From: Burkholderia sp. Ax-1724
Lineage (GTDB): Bacteria > Pseudomonadota > Gammaproteobacteria > Burkholderiales > Burkholderiaceae
NCBI RefSeq assembly: GCF_011752995.1
Contig: NZ_VWWL01000001.1
Span: forward strand, 186,001-250,000
Length of the DNA: 64,000 nt
Direction: 5' to 3'
The position numbers were made by a program, and so were the translations under genes. The stretch's first letter is position 1. Every line of letters starts with the position of its first letter. The notes beneath the pieces are model-generated. The model was not told the origin of the DNA and did no database searches. It worked only from the letters and a program-made list of their open reading frames with translations. This document shows positions 45,779 through 56,239 of this stretch, one piece after another.

Positions 45779-46248
45779 ACCGTGTCGTCGCGGCAGCTGA
45801 TCGGTGCCGCAATCGATGCTGCAATCGATCCAGCCCGCGCACGGCGCATGCCGCGTTGCCGGAACACAAAAGTCGCCCCGCGATAAAAGCAGCATGAACC
45901 GCGATGCGTCCGTTGCGATAAGACACAATCCCTCAACATCGAGCAATGTCCGGCGATCTGCGCGCGGGCACGCCTGCCTCGACCGCATGCTGCGCTGCCC
46001 CCGAGCGGTACATGAGCCCTCCATAAGCCATCCCTAAGCGGCTTCATGAAACGATCCATGCGCGGGCGCATGAACGGCGCATAAACGCTGTGCTGGCACG
46101 CTCCAGGCCCCGCCCGATTGGCACGTCGCCGGGGCCGCGCATGATAGAGTGCAACCTGATCCGGCGTCGATGGCAGGCGGCACGGCGCGCATCGCGCGAC
46201 CTCGCTCAAAGCCCGCCATCCCGCATCGTCTTTGCTAAAATCCCAACT
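45779..46248. other. Intergenic region upstream of yqgE
   Basis: About 470 bases with no supported gene. It probably carries the promoter for the yqgE-ruvX-pyrR group. No motif was recognised beyond ordinary sequence. Confidence 0.4.
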
Positions 46249-46827
46249 ATGTCCAAGAGTACCGATCGCATCAATCTGACCAACCAGTTCCTGATCGCCA
46301 TGCCCAACATGGCCGATCCGACGTTTTCAGGAACGGTGGTCTACCTTTGCGATCACAGTGAGCGCGGCGCGCTCGGCCTCGTCATCAACCGGCCGACCGA
46401 TATCGACCTGCAGGCGCTCTTCAATCGCATCGATCTGAAGCTCGAGATCGAACCTCTTCTCCATGTTCCCGTGTACTTCGGCGGCCCGGTGCAAACCGAG
46501 CGCGGCTTCGTGCTGCACGACCCGAAAACCGGCGGCGCGTATACGTCGTCGATGTCCGTGCCGGGCGGCCTCGAAATGACCACCTCGAAAGACGTGCTCG
46601 AAGCGGTCGCGAGCGGCAACGGCCCGGAACGTTTTCTGCTGACGCTCGGCCACGCCGGCTGGGGCGCGGGCCAGCTCGAAGACGAAATCTCGAAGAACGG
46701 CTGGCTCACGGTCGAAGCCGATCCGAAGATCGTTTTCGACGTGCCCGCCGAAGAGCGTCTCGAAGCGGCGCTCGCGCTGCTCGGCGTGTCGCTCTCCATG
46801 CTTTCGGGCGAGGCCGGGCACGCATGA
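46249..46827 (+). CDS. yqgE: YqgE/AlgH family protein
   Basis: A 192-residue protein of the UPF0301 (YqgE/AlgH) family. Typical segments are [57 protein letters not shown] and the end [14 protein letters not shown]. Its biochemical role is unsettled; AlgH was linked to alginate regulation in Pseudomonas. The start [10 protein letters not shown] puts the family motif at the N-terminus. It lies ten bases before ruvX, a common bacterial pairing. Confidence 0.95.
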   Translation: MSKSTDRINLTNQFLIAMPNMADPTFSGTVVYLCDHSERGALGLVINRPTDIDLQALFNRIDLKLEIEPLLHVPVYFGGPVQTERGFVLHDPKTGGAYTSSMSVPGGLEMTTSKDVLEAVASGNGPERFLLTLGHAGWGAGQLEDEISKNGWLTVEADPKIVFDVPAEERLEAALALLGVSLSMLSGEAGHA

Positions 46828-46837
46828 GAGGCCGCGC

Positions 46838-47278
46838 ATGAGCCTGCCGCACGGACGCGAGGCGACGCTGCTCGCGTTCGACTACGGTGAAAAACGCATC
46901 GGCGTGGCGGTCGGCAATTCGTTGACGCGCCGCGCGCGGCCGCTCGTCGTCGTGCAGAACCGCAGCAAGGACTATCGCTTCGAAGCGCTCGGCAAGCTGA
47001 TCGCCGAGTGGAAGCCCAATGCGCTCGTGGTCGGTTTGCCGATGTATCCGGACGGCACGCCGCACGAACGCACCCAGCTCGCGAAGCGCTTCGGCAACCA
47101 GCTGAACGGCCGCTTCAATCTGCCGGTGACATGGGTCGACGAGCGCTATTCGTCGGTCGAGGCCGAGGCGGAAATCCGCGCCGGCAACGGCCGTGCCGAC
47201 ATGCTCGACGCCGAGGCCGCCAGCATCATCCTTCAGCAATATCTAGACGGACTTTCCGACGATCATGAGTTCCATTGA
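46838..47278 (+). CDS. ruvX: Holliday junction resolvase-like protein RuvX (YqgF)
   Basis: A 146-residue RNase H-like nuclease family member, thought to act on Holliday junctions or in maturation of 16S rRNA. The first strand [17 protein letters not shown] carries the catalytic Asp (D15). It is followed by [38 protein letters not shown] and the C-terminal [14 protein letters not shown]. The stop overlaps the pyrR start by 14 bases, so translation is probably coupled. Confidence 0.95.
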   Translation: MSLPHGREATLLAFDYGEKRIGVAVGNSLTRRARPLVVVQNRSKDYRFEALGKLIAEWKPNALVVGLPMYPDGTPHERTQLAKRFGNQLNGRFNLPVTWVDERYSSVEAEAEIRAGNGRADMLDAEAASIILQQYLDGLSDDHEFH

Positions 47279-47792
47279 CGCCGAAGTGCTGTATCGCGCG
47301 TTGCTCGACCAGATTCGCGCGGCCTATGGCGATCAGCTGGGCGGTGCGGAAGGCGCGGTGCTGGCCGGTATCCATAGCGGCGGCGCGTGGCTCGCCGAGC
47401 GGCTCGCGCGCGACCTGAAGCTCGCGAGCTTCGGCGTGGTGAACGTCGCGCTGCATCGCGACGACTATGCGAAGAAAGGGCTGCACTCGCAGGCGAGCCC
47501 GACCTCGCTGCCATTCGCGGTCGACGGCCGCCGTATCGTGCTCGTCGACGACGTGCTGTACACGGGCCGCACGATCCGCGCGGCGCTCAACGAGCTATAC
47601 GACTATGGCCGTCCGGCTTCGGTCGAACTCGCGGTGCTCGCCGATCGCGGCGGACGCGAGTTGCCAGTGGCGGCGCGCTGCGTCGGCGGAATGGTCGACG
47701 TGCCCGCCGACGCGACGCTCGTGCTGGCCCGCGAAGACGACGGTGCGGGCCGCACGCGCTTTGTTTTTCACACCGAAGCACGCGCCGATTGA
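47265..47792 (+). CDS. pyrR: PyrR: pyrimidine regulator / uracil phosphoribosyltransferase
   Basis: A 175-residue phosphoribosyltransferase-fold protein. The PRPP-binding loop is [17 protein letters not shown], and [19 protein letters not shown] is the N-terminal family segment. In Gram-positive bacteria PyrR attenuates the pyr operon; in proteobacteria it may act mainly as an enzyme or by other control. It sits before pyrB, separated by 271 bases in which no clear attenuator was recognised. It overlaps ruvX by 14 bases. Confidence 0.94.
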   Translation: MSSIDAEVLYRALLDQIRAAYGDQLGGAEGAVLAGIHSGGAWLAERLARDLKLASFGVVNVALHRDDYAKKGLHSQASPTSLPFAVDGRRIVLVDDVLYTGRTIRAALNELYDYGRPASVELAVLADRGGRELPVAARCVGGMVDVPADATLVLAREDDGAGRTRFVFHTEARAD

Positions 47793-48063
47793 AACTCGCG
47801 CGGGCGGCGCGACGGCGAAGCGTAGAGCGCGAGCCATGAATGAGCATGCACCAGCATGCCGTTCGAACGCCGCAGCCCGAGCCGGCTCGCTCAGGCTCGC
47901 ACCGGCTTGAGCTCGATTCGCGCCGCGCAAAAACCGCGCAGCCTTTCGCCGCGCCGTGACGCGCGCGGACGGCACGGAAATTGTCACCGAGCATCGCAGA
48001 ACGTCACACGCAGTGCGCATCGACATCGATCACGTTGAAGCCCGTATTTGAAGCAGGTACACC

Positions 48064-49089
48064 ATGAACACCGCCACCCAGGCTCCGCAGGATTCCTCCG
48101 CTAGCGCGTCCGAGCGCTTTCGCTACGGCTTCCTGAAGGGCAACCCGCAGCTCACGAAAAACGGCGAGCTCAAACATCTGTTGTCGATCGAGGGCTTGCC
48201 GAAGTCGATCGTCAATCACATTCTCGATACCGCCGACCAGTTCGTCAGCGTGACCGATCGCGAAGTGAAGAAGGTGCCGCTTCTGCGCGGCAAGTCGGTG
48301 TTCAACCTGTTCTTCGAGAACTCGACGCGCACGCGCACGACCTTCGAAATCGCCGCGACGCGGCTGTCGGCCGACGTGCTGAACCTGAACATCAACGCGT
48401 CGTCGACGAGCAAGGGCGAGTCGCTGCTCGACACGATCAACAATCTCTCGGCGATGCACGCGGACCTGTTCGTCGTGCGTCATGCGTCGAGCGGCGCGCC
48501 GTATCTGATCGCGCAGCATTGCGCGCCGCACGTGCACGTGATCAACGCCGGCGACGGCCGTCATGCGCACCCGACGCAGGGCCTGCTCGACATGTACACG
48601 ATCCGCCACTACAAGAAGGACTTCACGAAGCTGCGTGTGGCGATCGTCGGCGACATCCTGCATTCGCGCGTCGCGCGCTCCGACATTCACGCGCTGACCA
48701 CGCTCGGCGTGCCCGAAGTGCGCGCGATCGGTCCGCGCACGCTGTTGCCGGGCGGGCTCGAACAGATGGGTGTGCGCGTGTTCCACAACCTCGACGAAGG
48801 TTTGAAGGGCGTCGACGTCATCATCATGCTGCGCCTGCAGAACGAGCGCATGAGCGGTGCGCTGCTGCCGTCGTCGCAGGAGTACTTCAAGAGCTGGGGG
48901 CTCACGCCCGAGCGTCTCGCGCTCGCCGCGCCCGATGCGATCGTGATGCACCCGGGACCGATGAACCGTGGCGTCGAGATCGACTCGCAGGTCGCGGACG
49001 GTCCGCAGTCGGTGATCCTGAACCAGGTCACGTTCGGCATCGCGGTGCGCATGGCGGTGATGGGCATCGTCGCGGGCAACAACGATTAA
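48064..49089 (+). CDS. pyrB: Aspartate carbamoyltransferase catalytic chain
   Basis: A 341-residue enzyme for the first committed step of pyrimidine synthesis, joining carbamoyl phosphate and aspartate. It shows the carbamoyl-phosphate motif [12 protein letters not shown], the aspartate-side [13 protein letters not shown], and the C-terminal [13 protein letters not shown]. The N-terminal extension of about 25 residues before [13 protein letters not shown] is typical of the larger class that forms a complex with an inactive dihydroorotase. That partner is the next gene, 70 bases downstream. Confidence 0.97.
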   Translation: MNTATQAPQDSSASASERFRYGFLKGNPQLTKNGELKHLLSIEGLPKSIVNHILDTADQFVSVTDREVKKVPLLRGKSVFNLFFENSTRTRTTFEIAATRLSADVLNLNINASSTSKGESLLDTINNLSAMHADLFVVRHASSGAPYLIAQHCAPHVHVINAGDGRHAHPTQGLLDMYTIRHYKKDFTKLRVAIVGDILHSRVARSDIHALTTLGVPEVRAIGPRTLLPGGLEQMGVRVFHNLDEGLKGVDVIIMLRLQNERMSGALLPSSQEYFKSWGLTPERLALAAPDAIVMHPGPMNRGVEIDSQVADGPQSVILNQVTFGIAVRMAVMGIVAGNND

Positions 49090-49159
49090 GCAGCAATTAA
49101 GCCGCGACCGGGCAACGGCCGGGCATCAGGCTGAACCACGGGTTTAACAAAGGCAGCGC

Positions 49160-50440
49160 ATGAAGATTCATATTCAAGGCGGCACGCTGATCGATCCGGT
49201 CGCGGGCACCGAACAGCAGCAGGACATTTTTATCGACGCGGGCAGGATCGCCGCGATCGGCCACGCGCCGGCCGGCTTCCAGGCCACGCAGACGGTCGAC
49301 GCAACCGGCCTCATGGTCGCGCCGGGGCTCGTCGATCTGTGCGCGCGTCTGCGCGAGCCGGGCTACGAGCACAAGGCGACGCTCAAGTCGGAAATGGCCG
49401 CGGCGCTCGCAGGCGGCGTGACGAGCCTCGTGTGTCCGCCGGACACCGATCCGACGCTCGACGAGCCGGGCCTCGTCGAAATGCTGCGGTTCCGCGCGCG
49501 CAACCTGAACCAGGCGCACGTGTATCCGCTCGGCGCGCTGACGGTCGGCCTCAAGGGGCAGGTCATTACCGAGATGGTCGAGCTGACCGAGGCGGGCTGC
49601 GTCGGTTTTTCGCAGGCCGATACGCCGATCGTCGATACTCAGGTGCTGATGCGCGCGCTGCAATACGCGAAGACCTACGGCTACACCGCATGGCTGCGTC
49701 CGGTCGATGCGTATCTCGGCAAGGGCGGCGTCGCCGCGAGCGGCGCGGTGGCGTCGCGGCTCGGTTTGTCGGGCGTGCCGGTGGCCGCCGAAACGATCGC
49801 GCTGCATACGATCTTCGAACTCGTGCGCGTGACCGGCGCGCGCGTGCACATCCCGCACGTGTCGTCGGCGGCGGGCGTCGAGCTCGTGCGCGCGGCGAAG
49901 GCCGAGGGTTTGCCGGTGTCGTGCGACGTCACCGTGAACCATCTGCATCTGATCGATCTCGACATCGGCTATTTCGACGCGCAGTTCCGGCTCGATCCGC
50001 CGCTGCGCCAGCAGCGCGATCGCGAAGCGATCCGCGCGGGCGTCGTCGACGGCACGATCGACGCGATCTGCTCGGCCCACACGCCGGTCGACGACGACGA
50101 AAAGCTGCTGCCGTTTGGCGAGGCGACGCCGGGCGCGACCGGGCTCGAACTGTTCCTCTCGCTGACCGTGAAATGGGCCGACGAAGCGGGCGTGCCGCTC
50201 GCCACCGCGCTCAACCGCATCACGACGGCGCCCGCGCGCGTGCTCGGGCTCGCAGCGGCCGGCAGCGTCGCGGTCGGTGCGGCGGCCGATCTGTGCGTGT
50301 TCGACCGTCGCGCGCACTGGTTCGTCGAGCCGCGCGCGCTGAAGAGCCAGGGGCACAACACGCCGTTCCTCGGATACGAACTGCCGGCGCGCGTGCGCGC
50401 GACGATCGTCTCCGGCCAGCTCGCGTACGAGCAGCGCTGA
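49160..50440 (+). CDS. Inactive dihydroorotase-like subunit (PyrC')
   Basis: A 426-residue amidohydrolase-fold protein. True dihydroorotase has a metal-binding His-x-His near the N-terminus (as in DMHVHLREPG); here the place reads DLCARLREPG, so both histidines are lost (Cys61 and Arg63). The later TDHAPH-type motif reads SAHTPVDDDEK, with Ser in place of the catalytic Asp. Active hydrolysis is therefore unlikely. In Pseudomonas, PyrC' is needed to build the active dodecamer with PyrB, and the same scaffold role is expected here. A separate, active pyrC must exist elsewhere. Fold intact, full length. Confidence 0.92.
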   Translation: MKIHIQGGTLIDPVAGTEQQQDIFIDAGRIAAIGHAPAGFQATQTVDATGLMVAPGLVDLCARLREPGYEHKATLKSEMAAALAGGVTSLVCPPDTDPTLDEPGLVEMLRFRARNLNQAHVYPLGALTVGLKGQVITEMVELTEAGCVGFSQADTPIVDTQVLMRALQYAKTYGYTAWLRPVDAYLGKGGVAASGAVASRLGLSGVPVAAETIALHTIFELVRVTGARVHIPHVSSAAGVELVRAAKAEGLPVSCDVTVNHLHLIDLDIGYFDAQFRLDPPLRQQRDREAIRAGVVDGTIDAICSAHTPVDDDEKLLPFGEATPGATGLELFLSLTVKWADEAGVPLATALNRITTAPARVLGLAAAGSVAVGAAADLCVFDRRAHWFVEPRALKSQGHNTPFLGYELPARVRATIVSGQLAYEQR

Positions 50441-50496
50441 GCGGTTCCGTTCAGTACGCCGCCGCGCCCGCCGTCCAGTCAAGGAAAGCTCCGACA

Positions 50497-51333
50497 ATGA
50501 AGCTCGCGTTACGCAAGATCCGACTCATCGCGCATCTGCTGCACGGCATGTGGACCGTCGCCACGCGCTTTCCGAAGGCGAGCGCGGAACGGCGCCACGC
50601 ACTCAACCGCGCGTGGTCGCTGAAGATGCTGCGCTTGTGCGGCATGCGCCTCGTGGTCCATAACGACGCTGCGCGGCTCGATCGCGGCGCGCTCGTGGTC
50701 GCCAATCACGTGTCGTGGATCGACATCTACGTCATCAATGCGTGGCGGCCGACGCCGTTCGTCTCGAAGGCGGAGATCCGCCAATGGCCGGTGGTCGGCT
50801 GGCTCGCGCAGCAACTGGACACGGTGTTCATCCAGCGCGAGAAGCGCAGCGACGCGAAGCGGATCATGCACGAACTCGCGGATCGCCTGAGCACCGGCGA
50901 GCTGATGTGCGTGTTTCCCGAGGGCACCACCTCGAACGGGCTCGCGCTGCTGCCGTTTCACTCGAACATGTTCCAGGCGGCGGTGTCGGCCGGCGTGCCG
51001 GTGCAGCCGGTGTGCCTCATGTACGAGGATGCGCAGGGCCGGCAGTCGACGGCGCCCGCGTATATCGACGATCTGTCGCTGGCCGATTCGCTCGACATGC
51101 TGTTGCGCGGCGGCCCGCTGACCGCGCATGTGTACGTGGGCGAGCCGCTGGCGGCGGGCGCGGACCGGCGCACGCTGGCCGCGCAGGCGCAGGAGTCGAT
51201 CGCCGGTGCGTTGCGGCAGATGCAGCACGGCACTGCGAATGCAGGGGCGGCCGTGGCGGAAGAGGTCGTTTCGTCGGACGATTCGGCGGGCACGCTGATC
51301 GAGCCGGCCGACCGTTCGGGCCATTCGGCCTGA
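50497..51333 (+). CDS. 1-acyl-glycerol-3-phosphate acyltransferase (PlsC-like)
   Basis: A 278-residue lysophospholipid acyltransferase. It has the catalytic His-X4-Asp motif NHVSWID and the lysophosphatidate-binding VFPEGTTSNG. It attaches an acyl chain to lysophosphatidic acid or a similar acceptor at the inner membrane. The start MKLALRKIRL follows AAGGAAAG. About 50 residues after the acyltransferase domain are low-complexity and acidic. It is placed 56 bases after the pyrC' gene and probably shares its transcript. Confidence 0.88.
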   Translation: MKLALRKIRLIAHLLHGMWTVATRFPKASAERRHALNRAWSLKMLRLCGMRLVVHNDAARLDRGALVVANHVSWIDIYVINAWRPTPFVSKAEIRQWPVVGWLAQQLDTVFIQREKRSDAKRIMHELADRLSTGELMCVFPEGTTSNGLALLPFHSNMFQAAVSAGVPVQPVCLMYEDAQGRQSTAPAYIDDLSLADSLDMLLRGGPLTAHVYVGEPLAAGADRRTLAAQAQESIAGALRQMQHGTANAGAAVAEEVVSSDDSAGTLIEPADRSGHSA

Positions 51334-51419
51334 CGGCGGTTTCGACGCTCCGGCGTCGTGCGGGTCGGGCTGATCGGGCGGGAGCGTAGGGCGCGGACTT
51401 CAGCGCCTCTAGTGCGCCT

Positions 51420-52289
51420 CTAGTTGCCGCCGGCCACCCGGCACGATTCGCAATCGACCTGCGTCAGCGTGCGTTCCGCGGGATTGCTCGCGAGCCGCAC
51501 GGCGGACAACTGCTCGCCCCACACGCAACCCGAGTCGAGGCCGATCAGGTTGTCGCGCAGGATCAACCCGAGCGCGGCCCAATGGCCGAACACCACGGTC
51601 ACGTCCTCGGTCTTGCGCGACGGCGCTTCGAACCATGGAATGCAGCCGGCCGGCGCCGAACCGAGGGTGCCGCTGCTGCTGAAATCCATCGTGCCGTTCG
51701 CGGTGCAGAAGCGGATGCGCGTCAATGCGCTACAGGTCACGCGCAGCCGGTCGATGCCTTTCAGGTCAGGCTTCCAGCGGTTCGGCTCGTTGCCGTACAG
51801 GCCCGCCAGCGTTTCCTTCCAGTTTGGCGCGCGCAGCGCGCGCTGCAACTCGTCGGCCAGCTCCATCGTCATGCTCGCGTCCCATTGCGGCAGCACGCCG
51901 GCATGCACCATCAGCATGCCGTTTTCGAAGTGCGCGAGCGGACGGTGGCGAATCCAGTCGAGCAGATCGGCGGCATCGGGCGCGGCGAGGATGTCGTCTA
52001 TCGTGTCGCCTTTTTTCGATTTGCGAATGCCCGCCGACACCGACAACAGATGCAGATCGTGATTGCCTAGCACCGGCACCGCACGATCGCCTAGCGCGAT
52101 GACGTCGCGCAGCGTGGCCAGCGACTCGGCGCCACGGTTGATCAGATCGCCCGCGAACCAGAGCGGCGTGCCGTCCGGCGGCGCGGCCTTGGCCAGCAGT
52201 TGCTGGAACGGTTTGCGGCAGCCCTGCAGATCGCCGAACGCGAGCGGTACCAGGGGAGGCGAGATGCCGGAAGTGGTGGAGGGGGTCAT
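51420..52289 (-). CDS. apaH: Symmetrical bis(5'-nucleosyl)-tetraphosphatase
   Basis: A 289-residue metallophosphatase that splits Ap4A into two ADP. The metal-ligand motifs are [37 protein letters not shown] and [10 protein letters not shown]. The start MTPSTTSG was chosen because the family motif begins close to it; more open frame lies upstream. ApaH stands next to the O-antigen locus in several Burkholderia species, as here. It is divergent from rmd. Confidence 0.95.
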   Translation of the reverse strand: MTPSTTSGISPPLVPLAFGDLQGCRKPFQQLLAKAAPPDGTPLWFAGDLINRGAESLATLRDVIALGDRAVPVLGNHDLHLLSVSAGIRKSKKGDTIDDILAAPDAADLLDWIRHRPLAHFENGMLMVHAGVLPQWDASMTMELADELQRALRAPNWKETLAGLYGNEPNRWKPDLKGIDRLRVTCSALTRIRFCTANGTMDFSSSGTLGSAPAGCIPWFEAPSRKTEDVTVVFGHWAALGLILRDNLIGLDSGCVWGEQLSAVRLASNPAERTLTQVDCESCRVAGGN

Positions 52290-52485
52290 CGGATGAATCG
52301 GCGCGGTTCGAAATTTGTGGTAATAGACATGCATGCTGCATTTGGCGGTGCAACATGTCGGCCTGACATAATATCCGGTTTGAATTGCCGGTATCGTCAT
52401 TGCCGGTATCGTCGAGGGCCCGCACTCGGCGCGAGTTCGCAACCCCGGCGGGATATTGGCGCGACGAACAGGAGCAGAAGAAGGC

Positions 52486-53397
52486 ATGCCGTTTTCGCAG
52501 TCGACGCAGCCCGTGCGCACGCTCGTGACCGGTGCGAGCGGTTTCACCGGCCGATATCTGGTCAGGAAGCTGCGCGCCCGTGGCCACACCGTGATCGAGA
52601 CGGTGGGCGACCCCGGCGCGACGGCAACGCCGACCCGGCTGCCGCTCGACATCGCCTCGCCCGATGCGTGCCAGCGCGTGATCGAGCGCGTGCGGCCCGA
52701 CTATATCGTGCATCTGGCCGCGATCAGCTTCGTCGGGCATGACGATCCTCTGGACTTCTATCGCGTGAACGTGGTGGGCACGCTGAATCTGCTGGAAGCG
52801 TGCGCGCACGCCGGCCATACGCCGCGCAAGCTGCTGATCGCGAGCAGCGCGCACGTCTACGGCAACGTGACCAGCGACGCGATCGACGAAAGCTTCCCGT
52901 TGCACCCCGTCAATCACTACGCGGCCAGCAAGGCGGCGATGGAAACGATGGTGCGCACCTGGTTCGACCGGCTGCCGATCCTGATGGTGCGGCCGTTCAA
53001 CTACACCGGCCGCGGGCAGGCCTCGAACTTCCTCGTGCCGAAGATCGTCGAGCACTTCGCGCGCCGCGAGTCGTCCATCGAACTCGGCAATATCGACGTG
53101 GCGCGCGATTTTTCCGACGTGCGCTACGTGGCGAGCGTGTACGAAGCACTGCTCGATTCCCCGGCCGTGTCCGAAACCGTCAACGTCTGCACGGGCACGC
53201 CTTATACGCTGCGCGACATCCTCTCGGCGGCGAGCGAGCTGACGGGGCACGAGCTGGAAATCCGCGCCAACCCCGCGTTCGTGCGGAAAACCGACGTGAA
53301 GATGCTCGTCGGATCGCCGGCCAGGCTGCGCGCGCTGGTGCCGGCCATCGCGTCCATCCCATTTATCGAGACCCTGGGCTGGATGCTCGCAGCCTGA
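52486..53397 (+). CDS. rmd: GDP-6-deoxy-D-mannose reductase
   Basis: A 303-residue extended short-chain dehydrogenase reducing GDP-4-keto-6-deoxymannose to GDP-D-rhamnose. It has the nucleotide motif [12 protein letters not shown], the SSAHVYG segment and the Tyr-X3-Lys pair [25 protein letters not shown] is typical of Rmd. The start MPFSQSTQP follows AGGAGCAGAAGG. Its substrate is made by Gmd, encoded 30 kb away at 21874. A non-coding gap of 319 bases separates it from rmlB. Confidence 0.9.
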   Translation: MPFSQSTQPVRTLVTGASGFTGRYLVRKLRARGHTVIETVGDPGATATPTRLPLDIASPDACQRVIERVRPDYIVHLAAISFVGHDDPLDFYRVNVVGTLNLLEACAHAGHTPRKLLIASSAHVYGNVTSDAIDESFPLHPVNHYAASKAAMETMVRTWFDRLPILMVRPFNYTGRGQASNFLVPKIVEHFARRESSIELGNIDVARDFSDVRYVASVYEALLDSPAVSETVNVCTGTPYTLRDILSAASELTGHELEIRANPAFVRKTDVKMLVGSPARLRALVPAIASIPFIETLGWMLAA

Positions 53398-53716
53398 CTG
53401 GCTCGTTTGCGTCCTCCCGCCGCCCCCGCGTCCGCCACCCTCGGCAACCACCCTCGGCAACCACCCTCGGGCGCCCTCAAAAAAATAATCCGGTTAGCCC
53501 GATACCAATTTTGTCAAGCTGTTTCAAGTTGTTAGGGTTCTAGTTTTTGCACCGGGCGGCTTTATAATTGTGCCTTCATAAAATCGGCGTCTGAGTGTCT
53601 ATCGGTTGTACGGAAAGGCGCGACGGGCGGCGGCAGAAGCGGACTCCACCACTACGCGGGGTGCACGGGCCGGCACAGTCACAATGGCCTGTCACTAACA
53701 TCTAGAAGGGAATTTC
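53398..53716. other. Intergenic region upstream of rmlBACD
   Basis: About 320 bases. It holds a 13-bp tandem repeat at 53435-53470 and, further right, AT-rich sequence with TATAAT at 53563-53568. No good -35 was found at the right distance. The rml promoter should be here. Confidence 0.5.
53435..53470. repeat. 13-bp tandem repeat, 2.8 copies
   Basis: Unit CCACCCTCGGCAA occurs at 53435, 53448 and (first ten bases) 53461. It lies 38 bases after the rmd stop. The meaning is unknown. Confidence 0.85.
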
Positions 53717-54778
53717 ATGATCCTGGTAACGGGCGGCGCCGGCTTTATCGGTGCCAATTTCGTGCTCGACTGGCTCGATGCGTCGGACGAAGCGGTGCTC
53801 AACGTCGACAAGCTCACCTACGCCGGCAATCTCGGCACGCTCAAATCGCTACAGGGCAATCCCAATCACGTTTTCGCGCGCGTCGACATCTGCGAGCGCG
53901 CCGCGCTCGACGCGCTGTTCGCCGAGCACAAGCCGCGCGCCGTGCTGCATTTCGCGGCCGAAAGCCACGTCGACCGCTCGATTCACGGCCCGGCCGATTT
54001 CGTGCAGACCAACGTGGTTGGCACCTTCACGCTGCTCGAAGCCGCGCGCAGCTACTGGAACACGCTGGGCGAGGCCGAGCGTGCCGCCTTCCGCTTCCTG
54101 CACGTATCGACCGACGAAGTGTTCGGCTCGCTGTCTGCCACTGACCCGCAATTCTCCGAAACCACGCCGTACGCGCCGAATAGCCCCTATTCGGCCACCA
54201 AGGCCGGCTCCGATCACCTCGTGCGCGCCTACCATCACACGTACGGCCTGCCGGTGCTCACCACCAACTGCTCGAACAACTACGGCCCGTACCAGTTCCC
54301 CGAAAAGCTGATCCCGCTGATGATCGCCAACGCGCTCGCGGGCAAGCCGCTGCCGGTGTACGGCGACGGCCAGAACGTGCGCGACTGGCTGTACGTCGGC
54401 GACCATTGCAGCGCGATCCGCGAAGTGCTCGCGCGCGGCACGCCCGGCGAAACGTACAACGTCGGCGGCTGGAACGAGAAAAAGAATCTCGAAGTCGTGC
54501 ATACGCTGTGCGATCTGCTCGACACGCTGCGCCCGAAAGCGGCCGGCTCGTATCGCGACCAGATCACCTATGTGAAGGACCGTCCGGGCCACGACCGCCG
54601 TTACGCGATCGATGCCCGCAAGCTCGAACGCGAACTCGGCTGGAAGCCGGCGGAAACGTTCGAAACGGGTCTTGCCAAAACGGTCCAGTGGTATCTGGGC
54701 AATCAGGCATGGTCCGACGAAGTCGCTTCGGGTGAATACCGGAAGTGGGTCGAAACCAACTACGCGCAACGCGCGTGA
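53717..54778 (+). CDS. rmlB: dTDP-glucose 4,6-dehydratase
   Basis: A 353-residue enzyme of the dTDP-L-rhamnose pathway. It shows the NAD motif [39 protein letters not shown] and the catalytic pair YSATK. The segment [15 protein letters not shown] is typical of RmlB. It converts dTDP-glucose to dTDP-4-keto-6-deoxyglucose. It is first of the rmlBACD group, with rmlA 20 bases downstream. Confidence 0.98.
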   Translation: MILVTGGAGFIGANFVLDWLDASDEAVLNVDKLTYAGNLGTLKSLQGNPNHVFARVDICERAALDALFAEHKPRAVLHFAAESHVDRSIHGPADFVQTNVVGTFTLLEAARSYWNTLGEAERAAFRFLHVSTDEVFGSLSATDPQFSETTPYAPNSPYSATKAGSDHLVRAYHHTYGLPVLTTNCSNNYGPYQFPEKLIPLMIANALAGKPLPVYGDGQNVRDWLYVGDHCSAIREVLARGTPGETYNVGGWNEKKNLEVVHTLCDLLDTLRPKAAGSYRDQITYVKDRPGHDRRYAIDARKLERELGWKPAETFETGLAKTVQWYLGNQAWSDEVASGEYRKWVETNYAQRA

Positions 54779-54798
54779 CGGCACATAAGGGCACGGCC

Positions 54799-55692
54799 AT
54801 GGCGCGCAAAGGCATCATTCTCGCGGGCGGTTCGGGCACCCGCCTGTATCCGATCACACATGTCGTCTCGAAGCAGCTGCTGCCGGTCTACGACAAGCCG
54901 ATGATCTACTACCCGCTTTCCACGCTGATGGTGGCGGGCATTCGCGACGTGCTGATCATCTCCACGCCGCAGGACACGCCGCGCTTCGAGGCGATGCTCG
55001 GCGACGGCAGCCAGTGGGGCATGAACATCCAGTACGCGGTGCAGCCGTCGCCGGACGGGCTCGCGCAGGCGTTCATCATCGGCCGCGAGTTCGTCGGCAA
55101 CGATCCGTCGGCGCTGATTCTCGGCGACAACATCTTCTACGGCCACGATCTTGCGAAGCAGCTCGAGCGCGCCAACGACCAGACCGACGGCGCGACCGTG
55201 TTCGCGTATCACGTGCACGATCCGGAGCGCTACGGCGTGGTCGAATTCGACGAGCAGTTCCGTGCGCTGTCGATCGAGGAGAAGCCCGCGAAGCCGCGCT
55301 CGCACTACGCGGTCACGGGCCTCTACTTCTACGACAAACAGGTCTGCGACATCGCCGCGGACATCAAGCCGTCGCCGCGCGGCGAACTCGAAATCACCGA
55401 CGTCAACTCGCGCTATCTCGCGAACGCGGCGCTCAACGTCGAGATCATGGGCCGCGGCTATGCGTGGCTTGACACCGGCACGCACGATTCGCTGATCGAG
55501 GCCGCGACCTTCATCGCGACGCTGCAAAAGCGCCAGGGTCTCGTGGTCGCGTGTCCGGAAGAGATCGCGTACCGCCGCAAGTGGATCGACGGCGAACAGC
55601 TGCTCGCGCTTGCCAGGCCGCTCGCGAAGAACGCCTACGGGAAGTACCTGCAAAACATTCTTACGGATCACGTCGCATGGCCATCCAGGTAA
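54799..55692 (+). CDS. rmlA: Glucose-1-phosphate thymidylyltransferase
   Basis: A 297-residue enzyme making dTDP-glucose from dTTP and glucose 1-phosphate. It has the signature [20 protein letters not shown], then [25 protein letters not shown] and [12 protein letters not shown]. The ATG at 54799 (MARKGIIL) was preferred since the family motif follows at once; a start 18 codons earlier overlaps rmlB. Its stop overlaps the start of rmlC by 16 bases. Confidence 0.98.
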   Translation: MARKGIILAGGSGTRLYPITHVVSKQLLPVYDKPMIYYPLSTLMVAGIRDVLIISTPQDTPRFEAMLGDGSQWGMNIQYAVQPSPDGLAQAFIIGREFVGNDPSALILGDNIFYGHDLAKQLERANDQTDGATVFAYHVHDPERYGVVEFDEQFRALSIEEKPAKPRSHYAVTGLYFYDKQVCDIAADIKPSPRGELEITDVNSRYLANAALNVEIMGRGYAWLDTGTHDSLIEAATFIATLQKRQGLVVACPEEIAYRRKWIDGEQLLALARPLAKNAYGKYLQNILTDHVAWPSR

Positions 55693-56228
55693 CCGCTACG
55701 GCACTGCCCGAAGTCAAGATCATCGAGCCGAAGGTGTTCGGCGATGCGCGTGGTTTTTTCTTCGAGAGCTTCAATGCGCTCGAATTTGCCGAGAAGGTCG
55801 AGGCGGGCGTCGAGTTCGTGCAGGACAACCACTCGCGCTCGGCCAGGGGCGTGCTGCGCGGTCTGCATTATCAGATCCAGCATGCGCAGGGCAAGCTCGT
55901 GCGCGTCGTCGAAGGCGAGGTGTTCGACGTGGCCGTCGACATCCGCAAGAGCTCGCCGAATTTCGGCAAGTGGGTCGGCGTGACGCTGTCGGTCGAGAAT
56001 CACCGGCAACTGTGGGTGCCGCCTGGTTTCGCGCACGGCTTCGTCGTGCTGTCGGAGTCCGCGCAGTTCCTCTACAAGACCACCGACTACTGGTTCCCCG
56101 AGCACGAGCGCAGCATCGTGTGGAACGATCCGGCGATCGGCATCGAATGGCCGATCGGCGTCGAACCGCTGCTCGCGGCGAAGGACGCGGCAGGCAAGCG
56201 CCTCGCCGAGGCCGAAGTTTACGCATAA
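55677..56228 (+). CDS. rmlC: dTDP-4-dehydrorhamnose 3,5-epimerase
   Basis: A 183-residue cupin epimerase acting on dTDP-4-keto-6-deoxyglucose. Family motifs are [51 protein letters not shown] and [15 protein letters not shown]. The start [10 protein letters not shown] lies inside the end of rmlA, so translation is likely coupled. rmlD starts 12 bases after it. Confidence 0.98.
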   Translation: MAIQVTATALPEVKIIEPKVFGDARGFFFESFNALEFAEKVEAGVEFVQDNHSRSARGVLRGLHYQIQHAQGKLVRVVEGEVFDVAVDIRKSSPNFGKWVGVTLSVENHRQLWVPPGFAHGFVVLSESAQFLYKTTDYWFPEHERSIVWNDPAIGIEWPIGVEPLLAAKDAAGKRLAEAEVYA

Positions 56229-56239
56229 GGGACAGCCGC

